Positions 31,145 to 43,800 of a DNA stretch of 64,000 nucleotides are shown piece after piece. Position 1 is the first letter of the stretch; each line of letters opens with the position of its first letter. A model generated the notes under the pieces. That model was given only the letters and a program-made list of their open reading frames with translations, ran no database searches and was not told where the DNA came from. The position numbers and the translations under genes are program-made. The stretch spans positions 2,420,001 through 2,484,000 of the forward strand of contig JPOM01000001.1 of assembly GCA_000733915.1 (NCBI GenBank), in the 5' to 3' direction. Source of the DNA: Caulobacteraceae bacterium PMMR1 (lineage in GTDB: Bacteria; Pseudomonadota; Alphaproteobacteria; Caulobacterales; Caulobacteraceae).

Positions 31145-32086
31145 ATGGCGCGTCGCCGCAAGGGCTTGGCCGTCCACGGCTGGGTCAATCTGGACAAGCC
31201 CCTGGACCTGACCTCGACGGACGCCGTCTCGCGCGTCCGCCGCCTGTTCAACGCGCAGAAGGCCGGGCACGCCGGGACGCTCGATCCCCTGGCGAGCGGC
31301 GTGCTCCCCATCGCGCTGGGGGAGGCGACCAAGACTGTCCCCTACCTTATGGACGCCGAAAAGGCGTACCGCTTCACCATCGCTTGGGGGGCGACCACCG
31401 CCAGCTTCGACCGCGAGGGCGCGGTGGTGGCGACCTCGCAGGTGCGGCCGACCCCGGACGAAGTCGCCGCGGTCCTCCCCCGCTTCGTCGGCGAGATCGA
31501 TCAGGCGCCGCCGGCCTTTTCGGCCGTGCGGGTCGAGGGCCAGCGCGCCTATGACCTCGCGCGGGAGGGCGTGGCCTTCGATCTGCAGGACCGCCGTGTC
31601 ACCATCCACGCCGCCGCCGTGGTCCAGACGCCCGATCCCGACCACGTCACGCTGGAGATCAGCTGCGGCAAGGGCGTCTATGTGCGCGCGCTCGTGCGCG
31701 ACATCGCCGCCGCTCTGGGCGCCTGCGGGCACGTCTCTTCGCTTCGCCGGACCCGTGTGGGGGTGTTTTCGGATACCGAAGCGATCGGCCTGGATAAACT
31801 CGCGGAAATCGTGCATAGGGGCGCGCTCTTGGAGGCGCTGCTTCCGGTCGAGACCGCGCTGGACGACATCCCGGCGCTGGCCGTGACCGACGAAGACGCC
31901 TTCAGACTGAAGCAAGGGCGAGCAATCGTTCTCCTTCCCCGCCAGACGGAGGCGTTGAGCGACCGGCTCGTTTCGGGCTCGCGCATCGTATCCGCCATGC
32001 AGGGAGAGAAGCTCGTCGCCCTGGGCGAAGTCCGCGCGGGCCGGCTCAGTCCGGTGCGCGTGTTCAACCTCGATCAGGAGACCTGA
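31145..32086 (+). CDS. truB: tRNA pseudouridine(55) synthase TruB
   Basis: A 313-residue enzyme forming pseudouridine 55 in the T loop of tRNAs. The catalytic motif is [16 protein letters not shown] with the Asp in [22 protein letters not shown], the [10 protein letters not shown] segment, [15 protein letters not shown] and a C-terminal PUA-like region follow. Start ATG 31145 lies 2 bases after rbfA. Confidence 0.95.
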   Translation: MARRRKGLAVHGWVNLDKPLDLTSTDAVSRVRRLFNAQKAGHAGTLDPLASGVLPIALGEATKTVPYLMDAEKAYRFTIAWGATTASFDREGAVVATSQVRPTPDEVAAVLPRFVGEIDQAPPAFSAVRVEGQRAYDLAREGVAFDLQDRRVTIHAAAVVQTPDPDHVTLEISCGKGVYVRALVRDIAAALGACGHVSSLRRTRVGVFSDTEAIGLDKLAEIVHRGALLEALLPVETALDDIPALAVTDEDAFRLKQGRAIVLLPRQTEALSDRLVSGSRIVSAMQGEKLVALGEVRAGRLSPVRVFNLDQET

Positions 32087-32090
32087 CCCG

Positions 32091-32360
32091 ATGTCGATCA
32101 CGGCCGAACGCAAGGCTGAACTCATCCACACCTTCGCCCGCACCGAGGGCGATACGGGGTCCGCCGAAGTGCAGGTGGCCATCCTCTCCGAGCGGATCGC
32201 GAACCTCACCGAGCACTTCAAGACCCACAAGAAGGACAATCACTCCCGCCGCGGCCTGTTGAAGCTGGTGTCCCAGCGTCGCCGGCTGCTCGACCACCTG
32301 AAGGACTCCGACGGCGGCCGCTACAAGTCGCTGATCGAGACCCTGGGCCTGCGTCGCTGA
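32091..32360 (+). CDS. rpsO: 30S ribosomal protein S15
   Basis: 89 residues, the standard length. The signatures are [51 protein letters not shown] and the terminal [12 protein letters not shown]. Its ATG is 4 bases after the truB stop, with 'aggagac' inside the truB end as ribosome-binding site. Confidence 0.97.
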   Translation: MSITAERKAELIHTFARTEGDTGSAEVQVAILSERIANLTEHFKTHKKDNHSRRGLLKLVSQRRRLLDHLKDSDGGRYKSLIETLGLRR

Positions 32361-32368
32361 TCCCACTC

Positions 32369-32394
32369 GGGCGGACCGCCCGTCGTCCGCCCTT
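32369..32394 (+). terminator. Hairpin after rpsO, possible attenuator or processing site
   Basis: GGGCGGAC (32369-32376) pairs perfectly with GTCCGCCC (32385-32392) over an 8-base loop, followed only by TTCCCC. The short T run makes it a weak terminator, so partial read-through into pnp is likely. Confidence 0.5.
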
Positions 32395-32505
32395 CCCCGC
32401 GCCCGCGGGGCTAAAGGCCAGGCGAGGCTCCACCGTGAGCCGCCCGACCTGGCCCGTTCGCAGCCTGCTCAAGTCCGGGTTCCCGCTCTGGTGGGAGTGA
32501 GCAGG
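32395..32505 (+). promoter_or_regulatory. Tandem stem-loops in the pnp leader
   Basis: Three more hairpins follow without a break. CCCCGC/GCGGGG sits at 32395-32410. A nested structure at 32416-32454 has outer GGCCAGG/CCTGGCC and inner GGCTC/GAGCC. A second nested structure at 32464-32505 has outer CCTGCTC/GAGCAGG and inner TCCC/GGGA. In E. coli the rpsO-pnp gap carries a stem-loop cut by RNase III, through which PNPase represses itself; an equivalent here is inferred from position and structure. The rest of the gap to 32667 shows no gene. Confidence 0.55.
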
Positions 32506-32667
32506 TCCAAGGGGGGTGCATTCGCCCTCCACCTTCCCTCCGGCCCGCATCGGGCGGCGCCGGAGCCCTGGAGAGGCTTCGAGCCCGCACGCACACGTCC
32601 GCGCCCGTCCTGTCCGCCCCCGGCCGCAATCCGGCGCCGGGTCGAGAGAAAAGAAAGACACTCCCCC

Positions 32668-34947
<2,280 letters not shown>

Positions 34948-34993
34948 TCCGCCGCGTCGCGTAAGGCTTAAGGCGGCGGCGCGGGGTTGCCGC

Positions 34994-35329
34994 TCAGCCG
35001 CCCCCGGCCATGTAGTCGTAGACGTTGGCCGGGCCGGTCACGCTGACGGCGATCTTGTCGTCGTGGATCTGGATTTCGCCCCGGGCGACCGGGTGATTGT
35101 TGGCCAGGATCCAGACCTCGTCGTGCTCGCCGGCGTCGAGCGCGATCACCGCGCCACGGCCCATCCGAAGGAGCTGCTGCATGGGGATGCAGCTGCGCCC
35201 CAGCACCACCGAGATCTCCACGTTGACGGCCTCGATCTGACCCACCGGTCCGACGTCCTTCTGCACGCGCACTTGCCTCAGGCCGCGCCCTTCCGGAGCG
35301 GGGCGGCGCAGGCCACATTGAGCCGTCAT
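34994..35329 (-). CDS. fliN: Flagellar motor switch protein FliN-type (SpoA domain)
   Basis: A 111-residue C-ring protein. The SpoA domain covers about residues 32-110: [33 protein letters not shown] and [20 protein letters not shown]. It would form the base of the flagellar switch with FliM and FliG. 'aggatc' upstream of ATG 35329 is a fair ribosome-binding site. No other flagellar gene is nearby, so it is detached from the usual fliMN context; a FliN paralogue cannot be excluded. Its ATG overlaps the divergent lipB ATG in a CATG. Confidence 0.82.
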   Translation of the reverse strand: MTAQCGLRRPAPEGRGLRQVRVQKDVGPVGQIEAVNVEISVVLGRSCIPMQQLLRMGRGAVIALDAGEHDEVWILANNHPVARGEIQIHDDKIAVSVTGPANVYDYMAGGG

Positions 35330-36065
35330 GCTTGATCCTGCGTTAAGCGCGCCGCCAGACCCGGAAGTCCGACCCCTGTTCGGGCGGGGCGACGGCCGCC
35401 CCGTTCAGTGGGCGCTCGCGCCGCGGCGGATCGACTATCCCGAAGCCGTCGCGGCCATGGAGGCGCGCGCGGAAGCCATCGCCGAGGGCCGGGCGGAAGA
35501 GCTGGTCTGGCTGCTCGAGCACCCGCCGATCTACACCGCCGGCGTCTCGGCCAAGCCCGGCGACCTCATCGACCCGCAGCGCTTCCCGGTGCACCGCTCC
35601 GGACGGGGCGGGCAGTTCACCTATCACGGCCCCGGCCAGCGCGTAGCCTATGTCATGCTGGACCTGCGGGCGCGCCGGCGCGACGTGCACGCCTTTGTCG
35701 AGGCGCTGGAGCGCTGGGTCATCGGGGCGCTGGCGCAGTTCAACGTCAAGGGCGAGATCCGGCCCGGCCGCGTCGGCGTCTGGGTGAGCCGCCGCACCCC
35801 GGGCCTGCCGCCGCGGGAGGACAAGATCGCCGCCATCGGGGTCAAGCTGCGCCGCTGGGTCAGCTTCCACGGGATCAGCCTCAATGTGGAGCCCGACCTC
35901 GACCACTTCGGCGGCATCGTGCCCTGCGGCATCACCGAGCACGGGGTCACCAGCCTGGTCGACCTCGGCCTGCCCGTGACCCTGCACGAGGCGGACGCCG
36001 CCTTGCGGGCGAGCTTCGCGGCGGTGTTCGGGCCCACCGTCGAGGGCGCCTCGCCGCTGAGCTGA
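35328..36065 (+). CDS. lipB: Octanoyltransferase LipB
   Basis: A 245-residue enzyme that moves octanoyl groups from ACP to lipoyl domains, the first step in lipoate synthesis. Signatures are [32 protein letters not shown], the catalytic lysine in [13 protein letters not shown] and the catalytic cysteine in [15 protein letters not shown] 35328 is the only upstream ATG, but a ribosome-binding site is weak. Start-codon sharing with divergent fliN means its promoter lies within fliN. Confidence 0.93.
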   Translation: MLDPALSAPPDPEVRPLFGRGDGRPVQWALAPRRIDYPEAVAAMEARAEAIAEGRAEELVWLLEHPPIYTAGVSAKPGDLIDPQRFPVHRSGRGGQFTYHGPGQRVAYVMLDLRARRRDVHAFVEALERWVIGALAQFNVKGEIRPGRVGVWVSRRTPGLPPREDKIAAIGVKLRRWVSFHGISLNVEPDLDHFGGIVPCGITEHGVTSLVDLGLPVTLHEADAALRASFAAVFGPTVEGASPLS

Positions 36066-36105
36066 GGCGGTCGACAAACGAGATCCGCGCGCCCACATGC
36101 GCGCC

Positions 36106-36687
36106 ATGACTGACCTCGCCGAGGCGCCCGCCGGCGCCGCTGATCTCCTCGACCGCGCCGTGGATGCAGCGCTCGACCTCGCCCAGGACCGCCCCTGGAG
36201 CCAGATCAGCCTGCTGGACATCGCCCGCGCGGCCGGCGCGCCGTTTGCGGAGCTCTATGCCCGGGCGCCCGGGAAGGCCGCCCTGATCGAGCGTCTCGCC
36301 CGCCGCTACGACGCCGCCGCCCTCGCCGCCGGCGCCGGCGAAGCGCCCGAAGCGGACGCCCACGACCGGCTGTTCGAGGCGGTGATGGCGCGGCTGGAGG
36401 CCATGCAGCCTCGCCGCGACGCCCTGATCGCGATCGGGCAGGCGGAGGGCGCCCTGGGCGTCGCACCCCGGCTGCCCCGGACCGCGCGGGCGCTGCTGGA
36501 AGCCGGCGGCGTCGACACCTCAGGCCCGCGGGGCGCCGCGCGCATCGCCGCCATGACTGCGCTCTGGGCCAGGGTGCTGCAGGTCTGGCGCGACGACGAG
36601 GGGGCGCTCAACCGCACCATGGCCGAAATCGACGCCCGCCTGAAGACGATGCGCAAGCGCCTCAGCCGGATCGGCGCGGGCTTCTGA
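36106..36687 (+). CDS. TetR-like transcriptional regulator
   Basis: A 193-residue protein with a TetR-type N-terminal DNA-binding region: WSQISLLDIARAAGAPFAEL as helix-turn-helix, then YARAPGKAALIERLARR. The C-terminal half is a helical ligand-binding-like domain (ARIAAMTALWARVLQVWRDD). The turn segment deviates from classic TetR (AGVSxGTLYxHF), so DNA binding is likely but not certain. ATG 36106 (MTDLAEAP) is preferred over 36097. Target genes are unknown. Confidence 0.75.
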   Translation: MTDLAEAPAGAADLLDRAVDAALDLAQDRPWSQISLLDIARAAGAPFAELYARAPGKAALIERLARRYDAAALAAGAGEAPEADAHDRLFEAVMARLEAMQPRRDALIAIGQAEGALGVAPRLPRTARALLEAGGVDTSGPRGAARIAAMTALWARVLQVWRDDEGALNRTMAEIDARLKTMRKRLSRIGAGF

Positions 36688-36760
36688 CGTCCCTCGCCCA
36701 AGCCCTTGCGCGCCGCCCGGTTTGGCGCGAGATGCGGTCGTGCAAGAGGGAGCGCGCGAG

Positions 36761-36976
36761 ATGACGTGGTTCAGGCGGTTCGGACCGATCTACCTGCCGG
36801 TGAGCCTGGCGGGGTGGCTTGTGACCCTGGCGGGCTTGGCCTTCATGGCGCAGGTGTTCTGGGCCGTGGACACCCGATCGCATTCGCTCAGCGATACGCT
36901 CTACGCCGTCTATCCATTCTGGGGCGTGACCTTCCTCGGCTGGGCCTACGTCGCCGGTCGCACGTCAAGGCCGTGA
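36761..36976 (+). CDS. Small two-helix membrane protein
   Basis: A 71-residue protein with two predicted membrane segments (about residues 10-33 and 48-66) and the polar linker DTRSHSLSDTLYAVYP. ATG 36761 is favoured because the upstream extension is charged and unrelated. Its stop overlaps the GTG of the metallophosphatase gene (GTGA), so it is probably its translation partner. I recognise no family. Confidence 0.75.
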   Translation: MTWFRRFGPIYLPVSLAGWLVTLAGLAFMAQVFWAVDTRSHSLSDTLYAVYPFWGVTFLGWAYVAGRTSRP

Positions 36977-38256
36977 GCCTCCTCGCGATCTTGGCGGCCG
37001 GGGTGCTCAGCGCGACCTCGCCGACGGACGCCTTCGCGGGCGTCTATGCGCCCGACCACGACGCCTGGGTCGAGATGGGGCCGCAGGGCGCGGAGGCGCG
37101 GGCCCTGGCCTGGCATGACGGCTGCCCCGAGGCGGAGGCCGACGGCAAGCCGCTGATCCTGCGCCGGCGGGCCGAAGCCTCGGCCGACCTCCCGGCGGTC
37201 TGCTCGGCTCTGGTCCCGGCGGGTGCGCGCAGCCTGCGCGTGGACGGGATCGCGCTGGAGCCGCCCAAGCGCGGGACGCCTAAGCGCGTGGTGATCATCG
37301 GCGACACGGGCTGCCGCATCAAGGGGCCCGAGGTGCAGGCCTGCAACGATCCTGACGCCTGGCCGCTGGCGCGCCTCGCCGCCCACGCCGCCGCCCGCAA
37401 GCCCGATCTCGTCATCCACGTCGGCGACTACTACTACCGCGAGACGCCCTGTCCGGCCGGCGACAGCGGCTGTGCGGGCAGCCCCTATGGCGACCGCTGG
37501 CCGAGCTGGCGGGCGGAGTTCTTCACGCCCCTGCGGCCCCTGATGCAGGCCGCGCCCTGGGTGGTCGCTCGGGGCAATCACGAGAGCTGCGCGCGCGGCG
37601 GCAAGGGCTGGGTCCGTCTGTTCGATCCGCTGCCCTACCCGGCGGACGGGGCCTGCCCGCGGCAGGACGACGCCTATACGGTGAGGCTCGGCGCGCTCTC
37701 GCTGCACGTGCTGGACAGCGCCGAGACCGACGACCGCGCGGTCACGCCCGAGATCGTCGGCGCCGTGACGCGCCAGCTCGACGCGGTTGCGCCTGAGCTG
37801 AAGACCCCCGGCGACCACTGGCTGCTCACCCACCGCCCGTTCTGGGCCTTGGTGGCGGGGGTGGATCTGGGGCCGCTGGGCGTGCTCAGCGTCGCGACCA
37901 ACCTGGCGGAGCAGGCGGCGGCGCGCGCCCGCGACCTGAGCGGTCTAGACATGGTCGTCTCCGGCCACATCCACCACTTCGAAGCCATCGACTTCGGCGC
38001 GGCCCGCCCGGCTCAGCTGGTCGTGGGCACCGGCGGCGACGTGGGCGACCCGGCCGACCCTGCGCGCATCCGCGCCGACCGCATCAGCATCGACGGCCTG
38101 CCCGCCCGGCATTTCACCTTCAAGCGCTACGGCTATCTGGTGCTCGACCGGCAGGGCGACGGCGGCTGGGCGGGGGCGTTCTACGACATCGACGAGCGCA
38201 GGATCGCGACGTGCCGGATCGCGGGCCGCAGCCTGCGCTGCCACGCCACGCCCTAG
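36973..38256 (+). CDS. Exported metallophosphoesterase
   Basis: A 427-residue calcineurin-like phosphoesterase. GTG 36973 gives a signal peptide (SLLAILAAGVLSATSP to DAFA), placing it in the periplasm. Metal-binding motifs run GDTGCRIKG, HVGDYYYRE, ARGNHESC, LTHRPFW and SGHIHHFEAID. Six or more cysteines in the catalytic half suggest disulfides. The substrate is unknown; acid-phosphatase-like activity is a fair guess. The stop overlaps the convergent gene's stop inside CTAG. Confidence 0.88.
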   Translation: MSLLAILAAGVLSATSPTDAFAGVYAPDHDAWVEMGPQGAEARALAWHDGCPEAEADGKPLILRRRAEASADLPAVCSALVPAGARSLRVDGIALEPPKRGTPKRVVIIGDTGCRIKGPEVQACNDPDAWPLARLAAHAAARKPDLVIHVGDYYYRETPCPAGDSGCAGSPYGDRWPSWRAEFFTPLRPLMQAAPWVVARGNHESCARGGKGWVRLFDPLPYPADGACPRQDDAYTVRLGALSLHVLDSAETDDRAVTPEIVGAVTRQLDAVAPELKTPGDHWLLTHRPFWALVAGVDLGPLGVLSVATNLAEQAAARARDLSGLDMVVSGHIHHFEAIDFGAARPAQLVVGTGGDVGDPADPARIRADRISIDGLPARHFTFKRYGYLVLDRQGDGGWAGAFYDIDERRIATCRIAGRSLRCHATP

Positions 38257-38708
38257 GGCGGGGGCGGCGGCGCGGTGACAATCGGCGCGCCCTGCACGGC
38301 GGCGCGGGCCGCCGCGCGGGTCTGGCGAGAGCGGATGTCCTGGTCGAGCCTGGCGCGCTGAGGGTCGAAGAACAGCCGCCATCGCCCGCCGTTCAGCTCG
38401 TCGGCGCTCTTGATGGCTTCGGCGTCCACGAAGAGGAAGCGCCCCTGATAAGCGCCGGCGACCGGCTGGCCGTCGCGCAGATAGATCGCCTCCAGCGCCG
38501 CCGCGCAGCTCTCCAGGTTTGGCGCGCCCGTGCTCAGGCGGGTGAAGCGGGGCGGGGTCCCCGCCATGCGCCAGCAGACGCCGGGGTCGGCGGGCGCCTT
38601 GGGCTGGAACAGGGTCTGCCAGACGACGCCGGCGGCCGCGACCAGGAACGCCAGGGTCGCCAGACCGCCGATGATCCAGGCGAAGGGCGGCCCCTTGCGG
38701 CGGCTCAT
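38253..38708 (-). CDS. Membrane-anchored hypothetical protein
   Basis: A 151-residue protein with one N-terminal membrane segment ([22 protein letters not shown] preceded by SRRKG) and a periplasmic part. That part contains two cysteines ([26 protein letters not shown]), [17 protein letters not shown] and a Pro-rich end. I do not recognise a named family. Its ATG overlaps the ubiG stop by 4 bases, so it is translated after ubiG. Confidence 0.78.
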   Translation of the reverse strand: MSRRKGPPFAWIIGGLATLAFLVAAAGVVWQTLFQPKAPADPGVCWRMAGTPPRFTRLSTGAPNLESCAAALEAIYLRDGQPVAGAYQGRFLFVDAEAIKSADELNGGRWRLFFDPQRARLDQDIRSRQTRAAARAAVQGAPIVTAPPPPP

Positions 38709-39454
38709 GCCTGCGGATCCCGGACGGCGGTCATCAGGTAGTTCACGTCCGTGTCCGCGCTCAGCCGCCAACTGTCGGACAGGGGCGAATAGGCCACGCC
38801 GAACGGCCCCTGCACGCTCACGGGCGACTCGGCCAGGAAGGCGCGGATCTCTTCGGGGCGCAGGAACCGATTCCAGTCGTGGGTCCCCGCCGGCAGCCAG
38901 CGCAGCACGTACTCCGCCCCGACCTTGGCCAGGGCGAAGGCCTTCAAGGTCCGGTTCAGGGTGGCGATCACCATCAGGCCGCCAGGGTTCAGCATCGCCG
39001 CACAGTCGCGCAGGAAGGCGCCGGGCTCGGCCACATGCTCCACCACCTCCATGTTCAGCACCACGTCGAAGCGGGCCCCCTCCGCCCGCAGCTGCTCGGC
39101 GGTGGCGCAGCGGTAGTCGATGCCGAGACCTTGCTCGGCGGCATGGGCGCGAGCGGTGCCGATGTTGCGCTCCGAGGCGTCCACGCCGGTGACCTCAAAG
39201 CCCAGCCGCGCCATGGGCTCCGAAAGCAGCCCGCCGCCGCAGCCGATGTCGAGCAGGCTCAGGCCTTCGAAGGGTCTGGCCGCGCGTCCGTCCCGCCCGA
39301 AGCGCCGCAGCGCCTGGTCGCGGATGAAGCCCAGGCGTACGGGATTGAACCGGTGCAGGGGGGCGAACTTGCCCTTCGGGTCCCACCAGGCCGCGGCGAG
39401 GCGGGAGAACCGCTCCACCTCGGCGGGATCAACGCTGCTTCGGGGCTCGCTCAT
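38705..39454 (-). CDS. ubiG: Ubiquinone O-methyltransferase UbiG
   Basis: A 249-residue SAM methyltransferase for both O-methylations in ubiquinone synthesis. UbiG hallmarks are [54 protein letters not shown] and [19 protein letters not shown] 39454 is chosen by homology at [16 protein letters not shown]. It is divergent from lysC. Confidence 0.95.
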   Translation of the reverse strand: MSEPRSSVDPAEVERFSRLAAAWWDPKGKFAPLHRFNPVRLGFIRDQALRRFGRDGRAARPFEGLSLLDIGCGGGLLSEPMARLGFEVTGVDASERNIGTARAHAAEQGLGIDYRCATAEQLRAEGARFDVVLNMEVVEHVAEPGAFLRDCAAMLNPGGLMVIATLNRTLKAFALAKVGAEYVLRWLPAGTHDWNRFLRPEEIRAFLAESPVSVQGPFGVAYSPLSDSWRLSADTDVNYLMTAVRDPQA

Positions 39455-39582
39455 GGTCGCCGACCCAGCACGATCTCGAGGCCGAGGTCCAGCCCCTCGC
39501 ACGCGCGATCTGCGCTCAGGGCGAGTCCTGGGCGCCGTGAAGGGCGGTTGTGGGCGGCCGGCCGCCCCGCTATGGCCAAGGC

Positions 39583-40839
39583 ATGCCTGCGCGCCTGGTC
39601 ATGAAGTTCGGCGGCACCTCGGTGGCGGACCTGGAGCGAATCCGCCGGGCCGCCCGCCTGGTCGCGGCTGAGGCTCGGGACGGGCGAGGGCTGGCGGTGG
39701 TGGTCTCCGCCATGGCCGGAAAGACCAACGAACTCGTCGCCTGGACCGATGCGGCGGGCCTGGCGGCCCAGGGGCTGCCCGACAGCGACGACGAATACGA
39801 TGTGGTGGTCGCCTCCGGCGAGCAGGTGACGGCGGGCCTGCTGGCCATGGTGCTCCGCAACGAGGGCCTGCGCGCGCGCTCCTGGCTCGGATGGCAGATC
39901 CCGATTCTCTGCGACGACGCCCACGGCCGCGCCCGCATCGAGGACGTGCCGCCCGACGCTTTGGCCGCCGCCGTGGACGGGGGCGAGATCGCCGTCATCG
40001 CGGGCTTTCAGGGCGTGACGTCCGAGGGGCGGATCACCACCTTGGGCCGCGGCGGCTCCGACACTTCCGCCGTCGCCATCGCCGCGGCGCTGAGGGCGGA
40101 GCGCTGCGATATCTACACCGACGTGGACGGGGTCTACACCACCGACCCGCGCATCGAGAGCCGAGCGCGGCGCCTGTCGCGCATCTCCTACGAGGAGATG
40201 CTGGAGATGGCCTCCCTCGGCGCCAAGGTGCTGCAGACCCGCTCGGTGGAGCTGGCCATGGCGCAACGGGTGCCGGTGCGGGTGCTGTCGAGTTTCGTTG
40301 AGCCTGGCGAGGCGGCGCCCGACACGGGCACCCTCGTCTGCGACGAGGAGGAGATCGTGGAGAAGCGCATCGTCTCAGGCGTGGCCTACAGCCGCGACGA
40401 GGCCAAGATCACCCTCTTGGGCCTGCCCGATCACCCGGGCGTCTCGTCCCAGATCTTCGGCCGGCTCGCCGACGCCAACGTCAATGTCGACATGATCGTG
40501 CAGTCCCGCGCCCGCACCGCGGAAACCGCCAACATGGAGTTCACCGTCGGCAAGCGCGATGCGGCGCGGGCGATCGAGATCGTTCGGGCCGTGAAGGACG
40601 AGATCGGCTTCGAGGACTTCGCCATCGACGAGGACGTGGCCAAGGTGTCCGTCATCGGCGTCGGCATGCGCAGCCACGCGGGCGTGGCCAAGACCATGTT
40701 CAAGGCCCTGGCGGAGCGCGGCGTGAACATCCAGGTGATCTCGACCTCGGAGATCAAGATCAGCGTCCTGATCGAGGCCGCCTATACCGAACTCGCCGTG
40801 CGCGCGCTGCACGCGGCCTACGGGCTGGATCAGCTCTGA
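39583..40839 (+). CDS. lysC: Aspartate kinase
   Basis: A 418-residue kinase for the first step to lysine, threonine and methionine. The kinase domain starts [13 protein letters not shown] (from residue 8) and includes [16 protein letters not shown] and [13 protein letters not shown]. Two C-terminal ACT domains ([15 protein letters not shown] and [20 protein letters not shown]) predict feedback control by lysine and/or threonine. No diaminopimelate genes adjoin it. Confidence 0.95.
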   Translation: MPARLVMKFGGTSVADLERIRRAARLVAAEARDGRGLAVVVSAMAGKTNELVAWTDAAGLAAQGLPDSDDEYDVVVASGEQVTAGLLAMVLRNEGLRARSWLGWQIPILCDDAHGRARIEDVPPDALAAAVDGGEIAVIAGFQGVTSEGRITTLGRGGSDTSAVAIAAALRAERCDIYTDVDGVYTTDPRIESRARRLSRISYEEMLEMASLGAKVLQTRSVELAMAQRVPVRVLSSFVEPGEAAPDTGTLVCDEEEIVEKRIVSGVAYSRDEAKITLLGLPDHPGVSSQIFGRLADANVNVDMIVQSRARTAETANMEFTVGKRDAARAIEIVRAVKDEIGFEDFAIDEDVAKVSVIGVGMRSHAGVAKTMFKALAERGVNIQVISTSEIKISVLIEAAYTELAVRALHAAYGLDQL

Positions 40840-40867
40840 CAGGGTCCCGCCGGGCAATGGCGAACCC

Positions 40868-43800
40868 CTAGGCCACGACCTCCTGGGGCGCGTCCTGGAG
40901 CGCGTGGGCGAGGCGGGCCTCCATCTCCTTGGGCGCCACCTGCCAGAAGTCCCGCACCGCCAGGTCCCAGTCGCGGAGCAGCCCTTCGGCCAGGCGCGAG
41001 CCTGTCTCCCGGGCGTGCTCGGCGACAAGGCCCTTCAGCTCGGCTTCCCAATACGCCGATGCGATCCGCACCAGCCGAACGGAGTCGGGGTTGATCCGCT
41101 CGGGCAGGCGGCCCTGCGGGTCGTAGACGAAGGCCATGCCGCCGGTCATGCCGGCCGCGAAGTTGCCGCCGACCGGGCCCAGGACGGCGACCTGGCCGCC
41201 GGTCATGTATTCGCAACCGTTGGCGCCGCAGCCCTCGACGACGGCCACCGCCCCGGAGTTGCGCACCGCAAAGCGCTCTCCCGCCCGGCCCGCGGCGAAC
41301 AGCCGGCCCGAGGTCGCGCCATAGAGCGTCGTGTTGCCGATGATCGCATTGGCCTCGGGCTCGCGCAGGTGCGGCGAGGGGCGGATCACGATCGTGGCGC
41401 CCGACAGGCCCTTGGCGACATAGTCGTTGGCCTCGCCGGTCAGCTCGATCCTGAGACCCTGCACGGCGAAGGCGCCCAGAGACTGTCCGGCGGAGCCCCG
41501 CAGCTTCACCGTCAGGTGCCCCGGCGCCAGGCCGCTCATCCCGAACCGCCGCACGATATGGCTGGAGGTGCGCGTGCCGATCGCCCGCTGGGTGTTCCTG
41601 ACCGTGTAGGTCAGCTGCATCTTCTCGCCCCGCTCTAGGAAGGGGGCGGCGTCGCGCACGATGTCCTCGTCCAGGGTCGGAGGCACCGCGTTGCGACCTT
41701 CCACCGTGCAGTAGGGAGGATTGGCGCCGGGGTCCGAGCGGACGAGCAGCGGGTTCAGGTCCAGGTCGTCCAGGTGCTCCCCGCCCCGGGACACCTGGGT
41801 GAGCAGGTCGGTGCGCCCGATCACCTCCTTCAGCGACCGCACGCCCAGCTGCGCCAGGATCTCGCGGGTCTCCTCGGCGATGAAGCTGAACAGGTTGATC
41901 ACCTTCTCCGGCGAGCCCGAGAACTTGGCGCGCAGGCGTTCGTCCTGGGTGCAGACCCCCACCGGGCAGGTGTTGGAGTGGCACTGGCGCACCATGATGC
42001 AGCCCATGGCGATCAGGCTGGCGGTGCCGATGCCGAACTCCTCCGCCCCCAGCATGGCGGCGATCACCACGTCGCGGCCGGTGCGGATGCCGCCGTCCAC
42101 GCGCAGCATCACCGTGTGACGGAGATTGTTCAGCGTCAGCACCTGGTTGGCTTCCGACAGCCCCATCTCCCAGGGGCCGCCGGCGTATTTGATCGACGTC
42201 TGGGGCGAGGCGCCGGTGCCGCCCACGTTGCCCGAGATCAGGATCACGTCGGCCTTGGCCTTGGCGACGCCCGCGGCGATCGCGCCGATGCCGCTCATGG
42301 CGACCAGCTTCACGCAGACCCGCGCCTCGGGGTTGATCTGCTTCAGGTCGTAGATGAGCTGAGCCAGGTCCTCGATGGAATAGATGTCGTGGTGCGGCGG
42401 CGGCGAGATCAGGGTCACGCCGGGGGTGGCGTGCCTGAGGCGCGCGATCATCTCGGTGACCTTGAAGCCCGGCAGTTGGCCGCCCTCCCCGGGCTTGGCC
42501 CCCTGGGCGACCTTGATCTCGATCTCCCGGCACTGATTCAGGTATTCGGCCGTGACGCCGAACCGGCCGGAGGCGACCTGCTTGACCGCCGAGTTCGGGT
42601 TGTCGCCGTTCGGCAGGGGCGTGTAGCGCGCCCGGTCCTCGCCGCCCTCGCCCGAGACGCTCTTCGCTCCGATGCGGTTCATGGCGATGTTGAGCACCCC
42701 GTGCGCCTCGGGGCTGAGGGCGCCGAGGCTCATGCCCGGGGTCACGAAGCGTTTGCGCAGCGCGTTGACGCTCTCGACCTCGTCGAGCGGCAAGGGCGCG
42801 CGCCCTTGCGGCGTGACCTCGAGCAGGTCGCGCAGCTGCACCGGCTTCGCCGTCGACAGCCCCCGGGACCAGACCTTGTAGGTCTCGTAGTCGCCCCGGT
42901 CGCAGGCGGTCTGCAGGGTGTGGATCAGCTTGGCCTCGAAGGCGTGCGCCTCGCCCGAGCGCCGGGCCTTGTAGAGGCCGCCCACGGGCAGGGCGATCGC
43001 CGCTGGCTCCCAGGCGCGGCGGTGCAGCTCCACCGCGCGCTGCTCGATCCCGGCCAGCCCCATGCCGGAGATGCGCGAGGGCATGCCGGGGAAGAACTCC
43101 TGGACCAGGGCGCGGGAGAGGCCGACCGCCTCGAAATTGAGCCCGCCGCGATAGGCCGAAATCACCGAAATGCCCATCTTGGACAGGATCTTGAGCAGGC
43201 CCGCCTCGATCGCCGTCTTGAAGTTCAGGCACACGTCGCGCAGGCTGAGTTCGCCGCACAGGCCGCGCTCAAGCCGGTCCTGGAAGCTCTCCTGGGCGAG
43301 GTAGGCGTTCACCGCCGTCGCGCCGCAGCCGACCAGCACGGCGAAGCCGTGCGTGTCCAGGCACTCCGCCGAGCGGACGATCAGCGAGACGTAGCTCCGA
43401 AGGCCCCGGGCCACCAGGTGGCTGTGCACGGCGGAGGTGGCGAGCACCATGGGCAGGGCGACGCGCTCGGGGCCCGAGCCTTCGTCGGTGAGCACGATCT
43501 GGCCGCGACCGGAGAGCGCGGCGTCCTCCGCCTCCGCCAGGATGCGGTCCAGGGCGGCCCGCAGCGCCTCCCCCGCCCGCGCTTCCGGCGCCGGCAAGGG
43601 CAGGGTGCAGTCGATACACGCCACCTGGGCCGGGCCGATGAACTCGACCACGCGCTCGTACATGCCGGTGGTGAGAACGGGGCTGTCCAGGACGTAGACG
43701 TCGGTCTGGGTCTCGTCCTGGGCCAGGATGTTGCCGAGGTTCTTGAACCGGGTCTTCAGGCTCATCGCGCCCGCCTCGCGCAGCGGGTCGATGGGCGGGT

